This document shows positions 8,869-17,486 of a stretch of 37,204 nucleotides of DNA, one piece after another; position 1 is the stretch's first letter; each line of letters opens with the position of its first letter. Made by a program: the position numbers and the translations under genes. Location of the stretch: contig JAFRAH010000026.1 of assembly GCA_017405525.1 (NCBI GenBank), positions 1-37,204 of the forward strand. The letters are read 5' to 3'. The notes under the pieces are model-generated. The model made no database searches. It was not told the DNA's origin and saw nothing but the letters and a program-made list of their open reading frames with translations. This DNA comes from Synergistaceae bacterium. GTDB lineage: Bacteria > Synergistota > Synergistia > Synergistales > Aminobacteriaceae.

Positions 8869-9086
8869 TAATCACGTTAAGCCCTGAACTTGAGGCGCGG
8901 GTCTCTGAATGGGGGCGCGAGTTCAATCGGCCATGTGAAGACCTTGCGGTTGAGCTCCTGGAGGAATACTTCGAGGACAGCGACACGGGAGCAAGAATAT
9001 CTGAGGCTGTGAGGTCAGGCAGGACAGAAACCTTCTCGTGGGAAGACGTAAAGGCTGAACTTGATGCGGTGGCAGATAAAGTTTGA
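8865..9086 (+). CDS. RelB/ribbon-helix-helix-type antitoxin
   Basis: The 73-residue protein starts at a GTG that overlaps the purF stop (GTGA). Its N-terminus ([16 protein letters not shown]) resembles a ribbon-helix-helix DNA-binding strand and helix. The middle ELLEEYFED and the C-terminal SWEDVKAELDAV resemble the toxin-wrapping part of RelB/DUF6290-type antitoxins. It overlaps a RelE-like toxin gene by 23 bases. It likely neutralises the toxin and represses its own promoter, although here it seems to rely on purF transcription and translation. The family call rests on pattern and context, not on a strong motif. Confidence 0.78.
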   Translation: MIITLSPELEARVSEWGREFNRPCEDLAVELLEEYFEDSDTGARISEAVRSGRTETFSWEDVKAELDAVADKV

Positions 9087-9327
9087 AGAAAGCGCACGTA
9101 ACACGCTTAAGAAACTTGATAAGTCCGTAAGAGTTCAGATAGAGAAATACCTTGATAAACTTTCGGGCATCGATGACCCAAGACAGAGGGGAAAAGGCCT
9201 TACTGGTTCACGAGCCGGGCAGTGGCGTTACCGTGTTGGGGATTACCGCCTGATATGTGAAATTCATGATGATGTTCTTGTTGTCCTCGTGCTGGAAATA
9301 GGACACAGGAGCAAAATATACAGTTAA
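9064..9327 (+). CDS. RelE/ParE-superfamily mRNA-interferase-type toxin
   Basis: The 87-residue basic protein has the RelE fold signature. It has an N-terminal strand (WQIKFEESARNTLKKLDK), then a helix, then GQWRYRVGDYRLICEIHDD and the C-terminal strand VLVLEIGHRSKIY. Conserved Arg residues and the final Tyr are in the positions used by RelE for ribosome-dependent mRNA cleavage. The start is ATG 9064, inside the antitoxin gene; a TTG at 9061 is less likely. It is the last gene of the purC-purF transcript before tRNA-Leu. Gyrase-targeting ParE activity cannot be excluded from sequence. Confidence 0.87.
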   Translation: MRWQIKFEESARNTLKKLDKSVRVQIEKYLDKLSGIDDPRQRGKGLTGSRAGQWRYRVGDYRLICEIHDDVLVVLVLEIGHRSKIYS

Positions 9328-9340
9328 GTTTTCGTTGACG

Positions 9341-9349
9341 TGATAAAAT
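9341..9349 (+). promoter_or_regulatory. Extended -10 promoter of tRNA-Leu
   Basis: TGATAAAAT (TG-N-TAAAAT) ends 12 bases before the tRNA 5' end. The -35 region is weak. The position fits a dedicated tRNA promoter. Confidence 0.45.
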
Positions 9350-9361
9350 AACGTATGCTCT

Positions 9362-9445
9362 GCGGGGGTGGCGAAATGGCAGACGCGCCAGACTTAGGAT
9401 CTGGTGGAGCAATCCGTAGGGGTTCAAGTCCCCTCCTCCGCACCA
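9362..9445 (+). tRNA. tRNA-Leu (anticodon TAG)
   Basis: The acceptor GCGGGGG (9362-9368) pairs with CCTCCGC (9435-9441), followed by discriminator A and encoded CCA. The anticodon stem CCAGA/TCTGG holds the loop CTTAGGA, giving TAG at 9395-9397. The variable arm is long (class II, leucine), and the T loop reads TTCAAGT. Confidence 0.96.
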
Positions 9446-9548
9446 TAAAGTTTTACAATTGCAACCCGTTATAGTAAACTTTCCTCAACAAATCCATAAA
9501 CACAAATCACAAAGTAAATCCTCAACTTTTCAGGAGGGATATTCAATC

Positions 9549-10490
9549 ATGGCGGAAATCGTAATCATGGGTGAGCTTCTTGTTGAGATAATGAGGCCAA
9601 AGGAAGACGTACCCCTTTACGCGTCAGACTACTTCAGGGGGCCATTCCCCAGCGGAGCACCCGGAATATTCATCAGCACGGCAGCAAGGTTAGGGCACTC
9701 AACGGCAATAATCAGCGGCGTGGGAAATGACGACTTCGGCGAATGCATCATGCGGAGGCTCAGGAAAGACGGCGTTGACGTGAGCAGGGTAATCGTCCCG
9801 GAAGACGGACATACGGGAATAGCATTCGTTACGTACTTTGCCGACGGTGAACGAAAATTTCTGTTCTACATGGACAATTCACCGTGCATAAAGGCCAAAG
9901 CTCCCGAAAACATGACCGGCTTCGAGGACACAAAGTACATGCACATAATGGGCTGCTCACTGATGGCTGATGTAGGGTTCGCAAAGGAAATCATCAAGAC
10001 AATGAACATGATGAAGGCTCAAGGGGTAAAGATCTCGTTTGATCCCAACGTCAGGCTTGAGATGATGAAAGACAGGGCAGTCCTCGACATGCTGCAGGAA
10101 GTCTTCAGGAGCTCTTCTGTCTTGATGCCCGGAGTGTCTGAGCTCAAGATGTTCACGGGCAAGAATGACATTGACGAGGCTATAGCTTCCGTGTTCGAGA
10201 ACCCAAGCCTTGAAGTCCTAGTGCTAAAGAACGGCTCGAAAGGCTCAAAGATTTACACCCGTAAAGGTCTTGAGGTCGAGCAGCCAATCTACAAGGTCGT
10301 CCAGGAAGACGCAACAGGTGCAGGCGACTCATATGATGCCGCGTTCATCTGCGGGCTTGCTGAGGGTAAGAGCCTCGCTGATGCCGCAAAGATGGGTGCT
10401 GCCGCCGGTGCACTTAATGCCGCCGCCTTCGGTCCAATGGAAGGGAAAATCAGCCCTGAGAACATCAGGAACATGATAGAGGGAAGATAG
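9549..10490 (+). CDS. PfkB-family sugar kinase
   Basis: The 313-residue ribokinase/PfkB-fold kinase phosphorylates a sugar or sugar phosphate with ATP. The N-terminal EIVIMGELLVEIMRP matches this family. The C-terminal signature DATGAGDSYDAAF carries the catalytic Asp and the anion-hole GAGD. The ATG at 9549 follows AGGAGGGA by a good spacing; upstream in-frame codons from 9459 have no ribosome site. The next gene begins 2 bases after its stop and encodes a tagatose-bisphosphate-aldolase-type subunit. That suggests a ketohexose-phosphate kinase, for example tagatose-6-phosphate to 1,6-bisphosphate. A fructokinase or 2-keto-3-deoxygluconate kinase role is the alternative. Confidence 0.88.
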   Translation: MAEIVIMGELLVEIMRPKEDVPLYASDYFRGPFPSGAPGIFISTAARLGHSTAIISGVGNDDFGECIMRRLRKDGVDVSRVIVPEDGHTGIAFVTYFADGERKFLFYMDNSPCIKAKAPENMTGFEDTKYMHIMGCSLMADVGFAKEIIKTMNMMKAQGVKISFDPNVRLEMMKDRAVLDMLQEVFRSSSVLMPGVSELKMFTGKNDIDEAIASVFENPSLEVLVLKNGSKGSKIYTRKGLEVEQPIYKVVQEDATGAGDSYDAAFICGLAEGKSLADAAKMGAAAGALNAAAFGPMEGKISPENIRNMIEGR

Positions 10491-10492
10491 AC

Positions 10493-11803
10493 ATGAAGAA
10501 CCCATTGCTTGACATTTCGGAGCGCAGGAAGTCAGGAATACATGCAGGAATACCCTCATACTGCACGGCCAACGAGCTGGCAATAGAGGCACTGCTCGAA
10601 CAGTCAAAGCGTTTCAGCGGCTACGTACTCATAGAGGGGACGGCCAACCAGATCAACCAGTTCGGGGGCTATACGGGGATGAAGCCCGCAGATTTCCGGG
10701 ACTATGTATTCTCCATTGCCGACAAGGTGAATTTCGGGAGGGACAAAATCATTCTCGGTGCTGACCACTTCGGGCCGCTGGTGTGGTCAGGTCTCCCGGA
10801 GGCTGAGGCCATGAGCAACGCAAGGGAACTCGTAAGGCTTGCAGTCCTTGCCGGGTTCAAGAAGGTACACCTCGACACGAGCATGAAGCTGGCAGATGAC
10901 CCGGTGAATGAACGCCTCAGTGATGACGTTATCGCTGAGAGGGGGGCAGTCTTGCTTGAGGAGTGCGAGAGAGCCTACCAGGAGCTCAGGAAGTCCAACC
11001 CTGACGAGATGCGCCCGGTCTACATCATCGGAAGTGAGGTGCCAATTCCCGGCGGGACTCAGGAGGAAGACGCTGGCCTTCAGGTAACGAGCCCTGAAGA
11101 CTTCGAGAGGACTCTGGTAACCTACAAGCGCAAATTCGAGGAGCACGGAATATCCGACAGGTGGCAGGACGTTATAGCGGTTGTAGTTCAGCCCGGAGTT
11201 GAGTTCGGGGACAAGGACATTCACCAGTACGACAGGCAGGCCGCAAAGGAACTCACCTCGACACTCAGGAAGTACCCCGGCTTTGTCTTCGAGGGACATT
11301 CTACAGACTACCAGCCCGCAGAGAAGTTACGCGAGATGGTGGCTGACGGTATAGCTATCCTGAAGGTAGGCCCTGCGTTGACGTTCGCACTGAGGGAGGG
11401 ACTCTTTGCACTGAGCATGATCGAGCGCGAGTTAGTCCCGGAGGCTCAGAGGGCAGACTTCATCGGGACACTTGAACGCGTCATGATGGAGAACCCCGGA
11501 AACTGGAAGAAGCACTATCACGGCTCAGAGCAGGAGAAGTACATTGCGAGGAAGTACAGCTATTCCGACAGATGCAGGTATTACTTCAGCCTCCCGGAAG
11601 TGAAGCAGGCAATCAGCAAGTTGTTTGCCAACATCGACAGCGTAGAAGTCCCTGCAGGAATGCTCAGCCAGTACATGCCCCGCCAGTATGTGAAGGTCAG
11701 GGACGGAAGGCTCAGCACTAAGGCCGCGGCTTTGGCGAAAGACTGCGTTGTGATGCTTGCTGAGGATTATAATTACGCCGTCAGCATAAAGCTCTACGAT
11801 TAG
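10493..11803 (+). CDS. GatZ/KbaZ-type D-tagatose-1,6-bisphosphate aldolase subunit
   Basis: The 436-residue protein matches the GatZ/KbaZ family in length and blocks: HAGIPSYCTANELAIEA, VLIEGTANQINQFGGYTGM, ILGADHFGP and HLDTSMKLADD. In E. coli GatZ is a non-catalytic partner needed for full activity and stability of the class II aldolase GatY. The GatY-type gene follows immediately, supporting a heteromeric aldolase that cleaves tagatose-1,6-bisphosphate into DHAP and glyceraldehyde-3-phosphate. GAGGGAAG precedes the ATG. GatZ proteins are also found in loci for other ketose bisphosphates, so the stereochemistry of the substrate remains open. Confidence 0.93.
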   Translation: MKNPLLDISERRKSGIHAGIPSYCTANELAIEALLEQSKRFSGYVLIEGTANQINQFGGYTGMKPADFRDYVFSIADKVNFGRDKIILGADHFGPLVWSGLPEAEAMSNARELVRLAVLAGFKKVHLDTSMKLADDPVNERLSDDVIAERGAVLLEECERAYQELRKSNPDEMRPVYIIGSEVPIPGGTQEEDAGLQVTSPEDFERTLVTYKRKFEEHGISDRWQDVIAVVVQPGVEFGDKDIHQYDRQAAKELTSTLRKYPGFVFEGHSTDYQPAEKLREMVADGIAILKVGPALTFALREGLFALSMIERELVPEAQRADFIGTLERVMMENPGNWKKHYHGSEQEKYIARKYSYSDRCRYYFSLPEVKQAISKLFANIDSVEVPAGMLSQYMPRQYVKVRDGRLSTKAAALAKDCVVMLAEDYNYAVSIKLYD

Positions 11804-11816
11804 GGAGGAATAATAG

Positions 11817-12665
11817 TTGCTCGTAACTTCAAGGGAAATTCTCAGCGATGCTCTCAGGAATAATTACGCTGTCGGTGCCTTCAACGTCGAGAACATGGAG
11901 ATGGTTATAGCCGTCCTCAGAGCCGCCGAAGAGACCAAATCACCCGTCATAATGCAGACAACCCCCGGAACAATCAGGTATGCAGGAATAGGAATGTACT
12001 TCGCGAACATTAAGGCCGCCGCTGAAAGTTCACCTGTTCCTGTTGCGTGCCATCTTGACCATGGCAACACGTTCGAGATAGCCATGCGTGCATTCAGGGC
12101 AGGCTACACGTCAATCATGATAGACGGGAGCAAATTACCGTTCGAGGAGAATATAGCCCTCACGAAGTCGGTCGTTGATGTCTGCCATCCTGGGAACGTC
12201 CCGGTTGAGGCGGAACTAGGCAGGGTTGGCGGCAAGGAAGATGACACGGTTGCGGGGGATGACAACCCCTTCACTGACCCGGAAGAGGCTGAAGAGTTCG
12301 TGAGACGCACAGGGTGTGATTTCCTTGCTGTTGGCATCGGTACGGCTCACGGCATCTACAAGGGGACTCCGCAGGTGAACTTCGAGGTACTCAGGAAGAT
12401 ACGCGGGAGGCTCGATATTCCGCTGGTACTTCACGGGACTTCAGGAGTGCCGGATAACCAGGTCAGGGAGTGCGTGAGGATGGGGATGTGCAAGGTCAAT
12501 TACGCCACTGACCTGCGCATAGCCTACACGAACGGCGTAAAGGAGTTCATGAGGTCGAGCCCCGAAGGATTTGACCCGAAGAAGTACGGAACTTATGGCA
12601 TTGAGGCGGTCAAGAACTATGTCATGCAGAGAATGAACGTTGTAGGTTCTTGCGGACATGTCTAG
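11817..12665 (+). CDS. Class II ketose-1,6-bisphosphate aldolase (GatY/KbaY/FbaA family)
   Basis: This 282-residue zinc aldolase starts at TTG with GGGAGGAA upstream. The catalytic and metal ligands are visible: Asp81-His82 in CHLDHGNTF, Glu133 region VEAELGRVGG, His178 in GIGTAHGIY and His206 in VLHGTSG. It cleaves fructose- or tagatose-1,6-bisphosphate to triose phosphates. Pairing with the GatZ-like gene favours the tagatose enzyme. It is the last gene of the kinase-GatZ-aldolase unit, followed by a strong terminator. Confidence 0.94.
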   Translation: MLVTSREILSDALRNNYAVGAFNVENMEMVIAVLRAAEETKSPVIMQTTPGTIRYAGIGMYFANIKAAAESSPVPVACHLDHGNTFEIAMRAFRAGYTSIMIDGSKLPFEENIALTKSVVDVCHPGNVPVEAELGRVGGKEDDTVAGDDNPFTDPEEAEEFVRRTGCDFLAVGIGTAHGIYKGTPQVNFEVLRKIRGRLDIPLVLHGTSGVPDNQVRECVRMGMCKVNYATDLRIAYTNGVKEFMRSSPEGFDPKKYGTYGIEAVKNYVMQRMNVVGSCGHV

Positions 12666-12678
12666 GAAGATGAGACAT

Positions 12679-12714
12679 TGCCCCCGGCTGTAAGAGGCTG
12701 AGGGCATTTTTTTT
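12679..12714 (+). terminator. Rho-independent terminator after the aldolase gene
   Basis: TGCCC (12679-12683) pairs with GGGCA (12702-12706), with further inner pairs, followed by eight T (12707-12714). It separates the kinase/aldolase unit from the transketolase unit. Confidence 0.88.
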
Positions 12715-12777
12715 GCCGCTTGAGTCCTCAATAGAAGATTAATGCCTAATACGTTATCCTATTTCCTATCATTGCCC

Positions 12778-12783
12778 TATAAT
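12778..12783 (+). promoter_or_regulatory. Candidate -10 box for the transketolase operon
   Basis: A perfect TATAAT lies 56 bases before the transketolase start, downstream of the terminator. TTATCC (12754-12759), 18 bases upstream, is a poor -35, suggesting a need for an activator. CCTAT-like steps repeat in the region 12755-12780. Confidence 0.45.
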
Positions 12784-12838
12784 ATCCTCACACAATATCC
12801 ATGAACAATTTACACTTTCACTTTAGGAGGCGGTTCAT

Positions 12839-14749
12839 TTGCTGGCTAAACTCACAGCACCTCACCTTTCACCTGAGCAGGTCTCTTCACTTGAGGCTGC
12901 TGCAAAACATGCTAGGGTCTCAGCCCTCACGATGGTAAACGCAGCAAAGTCAGGACACCCTGCCGGAGCATTCTCAAGCATGGAGATGTTCCTCACGGTC
13001 TACGGTATCGCTGACATTACCCCGGAGAACTGCAGCGAGGTCAAACGTGATTATGTCGTCATCTCTCACGGCCACACCTCAGCAGGAGTTTACGCGGCTC
13101 TTGCTGAATGGGGCTTCATCGACAGGGACGAGGCACGTGCACACTTCAGGGACTGCGGGAGCATCTTTCAGGGTCATGTAGAGCGCGAGATACCCGGAAT
13201 TGACTGGGGAACCGGCAACCTTGGGCAGGGGTTATCCGCGGGAGTTGGCTTTGCTCTTGCTCAGAGGGCACTGGCTCATCATGGCCGGGTCTATGTCCTC
13301 ATGGGCGACGGCGGGCAGACCAAAGGGCAGATTGCTGAGGCTAGGCGCATGGCGGTCAAGGAGGGGCTCACGGGACTTGTTGCACTCATCGACTGGAACG
13401 AGATACAGCTATCGGGCGCAAGGAAGGACATAATGCCCTGCAACATCAAGGCACTCTGGGAGGCTGACGGCTGGGAGGCAGTGGAGGTTGACGGACATTC
13501 TTTCAGCGCACTCTATGACGCTCTCAGGAACGCAGGGACGAACGGCAAACCTACAGTGCTTCTCTGCAAGACAGTAATGGGCAAGGACGGCCTCATCATG
13601 GAGGGAGTTGCTGACTATCACGGGAAAGCTGTACCTTCTGACGATTACGCCGCAATAGTGAGGCATCTCGGTGAAGACCCTGACGTTCTCACCAAGGCAC
13701 TCGAACGCCGCAAGACACCTTCAGCCTTCAAGGGACGAGTGATAGATTACCCCCCTGCTCCTGAGCTCGAGACGGGAAAACCATTCGACTATGAGGGCAG
13801 GAAGGTATCCGACAACCGCGGGGCATTCGGGAAGGCACTTGCTGACGTTGGGAGGCTCAACTACAAGATACCCGGAAGGACTCCCATTCTCGTGTTTGAC
13901 TGCGACCTTGTCCCCTCAGTCATGACGGGAGGCTTCCGCAAAGAGTGCCCTGACAGCTTCATACAGTGCGGCATTCAGGAGCATTCAGTCGCCACAGCCT
14001 CAGGGACTGCGAGCATTGCCGGGGTTGTGTCTCTATGGGCTGAGTTCGGGGTCTTCGGGATTGATGAGGTCTACAACCAGCAGAGGCTCAACGACATTAA
14101 CAAGGCGGGGAACAAGACAGTGTTGACTCACGTCGGGCTTGACGTTGGCGAGGACGGGAAAACCCATCAGTGCATCGACTACGTGGGGCTCATGCGCAAC
14201 ATGTTCGGATGGAGGCTTGTTGTACCTGTTGACCCGAACCAGACAGACAGGGTTACGCGCTGGATGCTCAAGACACCGGGCGACATATGCCTTGCGGTTG
14301 GACGGAGCAAGATTGACGGCCTCAAGTACTACACGGGGGATTATTCGTTCGAGTACGGGAAAGCCGACAAGCTCAGGACAGGAAAGGACGGCTCAATATT
14401 CGCGCTCGGCTACACTGCACAGATAGCCCTGAACGCCGCAGAGATCCTCGAACGCGACAACGGAATATCCCCCAACGTCTGGGCTGTATCGTGTCCTCTT
14501 TCGCCTGACATGGACGCATTGAGGGAGGCCGCAAAATCCGGGCCAATCCTCACGGTTGAGGACCACAACGCAAATACAGGAATGGGCGCGTTAATGCTCA
14601 TCGAGGCGGCGCGTGAAGGCATAACCCTCCCGAAGGTCAGGACGCTCGGAGTTACGCGTTACGGTGAGTCCGGGACATCTGACGCAGTTAGGGCAGATAT
14701 GGGCTTGTCTGCTGAGGCAATAGCACGGGAATTTTCGGGCATGAGGTGA
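12839..14749 (+). CDS. tkt: Transketolase (full-length, single chain)
   Basis: This 636-residue thiamine-diphosphate enzyme transfers two-carbon units between pentose, hexose and triose phosphates. The N-terminal half has SGHPAGAFSSMEMF, the GTGNLGQGLSAGVG block and the ThDP/metal motif starting GDGGQTKGQ and ending DWNEIQ. The central half has the cofactor-activating Glu in IQEHSVATASG. The start is TTG at 12839, 8 bases after AGGAGG. Its place in a sugar operon, next to transaldolase and an FGGY kinase, suggests a dedicated catabolic paralogue. A GAGGTGAG site in its last codons serves the kinase gene 4 bases downstream. Confidence 0.93.
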   Translation: MLAKLTAPHLSPEQVSSLEAAAKHARVSALTMVNAAKSGHPAGAFSSMEMFLTVYGIADITPENCSEVKRDYVVISHGHTSAGVYAALAEWGFIDRDEARAHFRDCGSIFQGHVEREIPGIDWGTGNLGQGLSAGVGFALAQRALAHHGRVYVLMGDGGQTKGQIAEARRMAVKEGLTGLVALIDWNEIQLSGARKDIMPCNIKALWEADGWEAVEVDGHSFSALYDALRNAGTNGKPTVLLCKTVMGKDGLIMEGVADYHGKAVPSDDYAAIVRHLGEDPDVLTKALERRKTPSAFKGRVIDYPPAPELETGKPFDYEGRKVSDNRGAFGKALADVGRLNYKIPGRTPILVFDCDLVPSVMTGGFRKECPDSFIQCGIQEHSVATASGTASIAGVVSLWAEFGVFGIDEVYNQQRLNDINKAGNKTVLTHVGLDVGEDGKTHQCIDYVGLMRNMFGWRLVVPVDPNQTDRVTRWMLKTPGDICLAVGRSKIDGLKYYTGDYSFEYGKADKLRTGKDGSIFALGYTAQIALNAAEILERDNGISPNVWAVSCPLSPDMDALREAAKSGPILTVEDHNANTGMGALMLIEAAREGITLPKVRTLGVTRYGESGTSDAVRADMGLSAEAIAREFSGMR

Positions 14750-14753
14750 GACT

Positions 14754-16349
14754 ATGGGAGCAAAGGAACTTATCACGGCGGGAAAAACTGCACTGGGTAT
14801 TGAGTTCGGTTCAACGAGGATCAAGGCAATCCTTATCGACTATGACGGCCATGTTCTGGCATCGGGCGTTCATGACTGGGAGAACAGGCTCATCAATGGC
14901 ATATGGACGTATGACCTTGCGGACGTTGAGGCGGGGCTTAAGTCGTGCTACTCGTCATTGAGGCGGGACGTTGAGGCGAAATACGGCGTAACTCCTGAGA
15001 CATTCGGGGCAATCGGAGTCAGCGCGATGATGCACGGCTATATCGCTCTCGACAAGGACGACAAGCAGCTAGCACCCTTCCAGACCTGGCGCAATACCAA
15101 CACCACTAAGGCGGCAGATGCACTAACTGAGCTGTTCGAGTTCAACATACCGTTAAGATGGTCATCTGCTCATCTCTACCAGCGGATACTTGACGGCGAG
15201 GAACACGTGAAGGACGTTGCCTCAGTCTTCACGCTTGCGGCTTACGTGCACTACAAATTGACGGGGCAGAAGGTTATCGGGATTGGTGATGCGGCAGGAA
15301 TGTTCCCGATTGACAGCGAGACTCTCGACTATGACGCGGGGATGGCGGCGAAATTTGACGCTCTCCTCAAGGATTCAGGCTGCTCTTTCGGGTTGCGTGA
15401 TGTATTCCCGAAGGTCTTGGTTGCTGGCGACAACGCAGGAACACTAACCCCCGAAGGCGCGGCACTCATGGACGAGACCGGCAGGCTCAAGGCAGGAATC
15501 CCTATGTGTCCACCCGAAGGCGACGCAGGCACCGGCATGACCGCCACGAACTCAGTAGCTCCGAGAACTGGCAACCTCTCAGCAGGCACAAGCACATTCG
15601 CGATGGTTGTGCTTGAACGGAAGCTCTCGAAACTTCACCGTGAGATAGACATGGTTACGACACCTTCAGGATTCCCCTGCGCAATGTCCCACGCCAACAA
15701 CGGAACGAGCGACCTTAACGCATGGGTAAATCTCTTCAGCGAGTTCTGCGGATTGATGGGCATCAAGGCGGACATGGGAGAGCTCTACGGGAAGCTCTAC
15801 ACCCACGCGCTGACCGGCGACCCTGACTGCGGGAGGCTGCTGGCCTATGGGTATTACTCTGGCGAAAATATCACGTTCATCAACGAGGGCAGGCCGTTAT
15901 TCGCACGTATGCCGTCAAGCAAATTCACACTGGCCAACTTCATGCGGGTAAATCTCTATACGTCTCTCGGTGCTGTAAAGCTCGGAATGGATATACTCCT
16001 GAAGGATGAGGGCGTGAAACTTGACGTTATGATGGGGCACGGCGGGCTCTTCAAGACACCGCTAGTTATGCAGAAAGTTCTAGCGGCGGCGGTAAATTCC
16101 CCCGTTACTGTCATGTCAACGGCATCTGAAGGCGGGGCATGGGGGATAGCTCTTCTTGCGGCATACATGGCGGACGGCAAGAGCTCCGGGAAACTTGAGG
16201 ACTACCTTAACGCGAGAGTATTCACCGGGCTTACTGGCGAGGCGGTCAACCCTGACCCTGAAGACGTGAAGGGATTTGAGACGTTCACGAGGCGTTACGT
16301 TGCAGGGCTTGACGTGGAGAAATCGGCAATTGAGGCCATGAAGTGGTAA
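14754..16349 (+). CDS. FGGY-family carbohydrate kinase
   Basis: The 531-residue protein has the FGGY kinase layout: N-terminal phosphate-binding GIEFGSTRIKAILID, the domain-one block FQTWRNTNTTKAAD, and the C-terminal ATP-binding GNLSAGTSTFAMV. Other blocks are GHGGLFKTPL and SEGGAWGIALLAAYM. Family members phosphorylate xylulose, ribulose, rhamnulose, glycerol or other polyols and ketoses. Xylulose or a related ketose is a reasonable guess because transketolase and transaldolase flank it, but specificity cannot be read from sequence. It begins 4 bases after transketolase and is followed, 13 bases on, by transaldolase. Confidence 0.9.
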   Translation: MGAKELITAGKTALGIEFGSTRIKAILIDYDGHVLASGVHDWENRLINGIWTYDLADVEAGLKSCYSSLRRDVEAKYGVTPETFGAIGVSAMMHGYIALDKDDKQLAPFQTWRNTNTTKAADALTELFEFNIPLRWSSAHLYQRILDGEEHVKDVASVFTLAAYVHYKLTGQKVIGIGDAAGMFPIDSETLDYDAGMAAKFDALLKDSGCSFGLRDVFPKVLVAGDNAGTLTPEGAALMDETGRLKAGIPMCPPEGDAGTGMTATNSVAPRTGNLSAGTSTFAMVVLERKLSKLHREIDMVTTPSGFPCAMSHANNGTSDLNAWVNLFSEFCGLMGIKADMGELYGKLYTHALTGDPDCGRLLAYGYYSGENITFINEGRPLFARMPSSKFTLANFMRVNLYTSLGAVKLGMDILLKDEGVKLDVMMGHGGLFKTPLVMQKVLAAAVNSPVTVMSTASEGGAWGIALLAAYMADGKSSGKLEDYLNARVFTGLTGEAVNPDPEDVKGFETFTRRYVAGLDVEKSAIEAMKW

Positions 16350-16362
16350 GGAGGACAACACA

Positions 16363-17397
16363 ATGACAGCAATACATGAAGCGTTCAAGTTAGGGCAGAG
16401 CATCTGGCTCGACTACATCAGCAGGGAGCTCATAGGTTCAGGCGGCCTTCAGGAATGGATAGACCTCGGAGTTACGGGAGTTACGACCAACCCCTCAATA
16501 TTCGAGAACGCCATAGCCAAGACATCGGACTATGATGCAGAAATAGCATCGCTCTCAAAGTCAGGCAAGTCAACCGCAGAAATCTACGAGGCTTTGACCT
16601 TGCAGGAAGTAGGGGCAGCCGCTGACATCATGAGGCAGGTTTACGACAGGACAGGCGGAAAAGACGGCTACGTTTCGCTTGAGGTCAACCCACTTCTTGC
16701 GTCAGACCGTGATACCACAATCAGCGAGGCTAAAAGGCTGTTCGCTCTCCTGAACCGTCCCAACGTCATGATCAAGATACCCGCAACCCCTGAAGGCATC
16801 TCGGCACTCACTGAATGCATAGCGTCAAACGTGAACGTGAACTCAACACTGATATTCTCACAGGCTCAGTATGTTGACGTTGCGAGGGCGTACCTTGAGG
16901 GAACAAGGCGCGGAGGTAGGGCGGCATCTGTTGCGTCAGTATTCGTGAGCAGGGTAGATACTGCCATCGACAAGCTGCTTGCGGAGAAGGGAGCTAGTGA
17001 GCTCTGCGGGCATATCGCATCAGACGGCATCAAGCTCATGTATCAGGAGTTCAGGAAGCTCTTTGCTGGTGCTGAGGCAATACAGCGTCCGCTCTGGGCA
17101 AGCACTGGCACGAAGAACAAGGCATACTCTGACGTTCTCTATGTTGATGGGCTGATCGGTCCTGACACCGTGAACACAGTACCGCCTTCAACGCTTGAAG
17201 CATTCGTCAATCATGGCCGGGCATCACTCACTCTTGAGGCGGGAATCACTCAGGCACATGAGGACATGAAGAGGCTTGAGGCTTTAGGGATTGACCTTAA
17301 GGCTGTGTGCTCGAAGCTCCTTGCTGACGGACTGGCATCGTTCAACAAGGCATTTGAGTCCCTCATGGCGGCTATCGAGAACAAGGCACGTTCATAG
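16363..17397 (+). CDS. tal: Transaldolase
   Basis: The 344-residue class I aldolase-type protein moves dihydroxyacetone units between sedoheptulose-7-phosphate and glyceraldehyde-3-phosphate. The motif GVTTNPSIFENAI is the family N-terminal signature. The Schiff-base lysine is in NVMIKIPATPEG, and NVNSTLIFS and RPLWASTGTKNKAYSD follow. The length and motifs fit the longer TalB type rather than the short 215-residue form. GTAAGGAGGAC precedes the ATG. It ends the transketolase-kinase-transaldolase unit; a new promoter begins at its stop codon. Confidence 0.95.
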   Translation: MTAIHEAFKLGQSIWLDYISRELIGSGGLQEWIDLGVTGVTTNPSIFENAIAKTSDYDAEIASLSKSGKSTAEIYEALTLQEVGAAADIMRQVYDRTGGKDGYVSLEVNPLLASDRDTTISEAKRLFALLNRPNVMIKIPATPEGISALTECIASNVNVNSTLIFSQAQYVDVARAYLEGTRRGGRAASVASVFVSRVDTAIDKLLAEKGASELCGHIASDGIKLMYQEFRKLFAGAEAIQRPLWASTGTKNKAYSDVLYVDGLIGPDTVNTVPPSTLEAFVNHGRASLTLEAGITQAHEDMKRLEALGIDLKAVCSKLLADGLASFNKAFESLMAAIENKARS

Positions 17398-17427
17398 TTG
17401 ACAAATACAGCGCGGCAATGTTATTTT
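17398..17427 (+). promoter_or_regulatory. Sigma-70-type promoter for the dehydrogenase-transporter unit
   Basis: A perfect -35 TTGACA (17398-17403) starts right after the transaldolase stop. TATTTT (17422-17427) lies 18 bases downstream as a -10. The SDR start codon is 60 bases further on. Confidence 0.55.
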
Positions 17428-17486
17428 TATCGCATCCATTATTCACAACAAATCACTAAATCCTTACCTTGAGGAGGGGGATATTC

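Noticed and set aside
10787-11299. Open frame of 170 codons antisense to the GatZ-type gene
   Set aside because: It lies wholly opposite a confidently identified gene with full family motifs and has no independent support.
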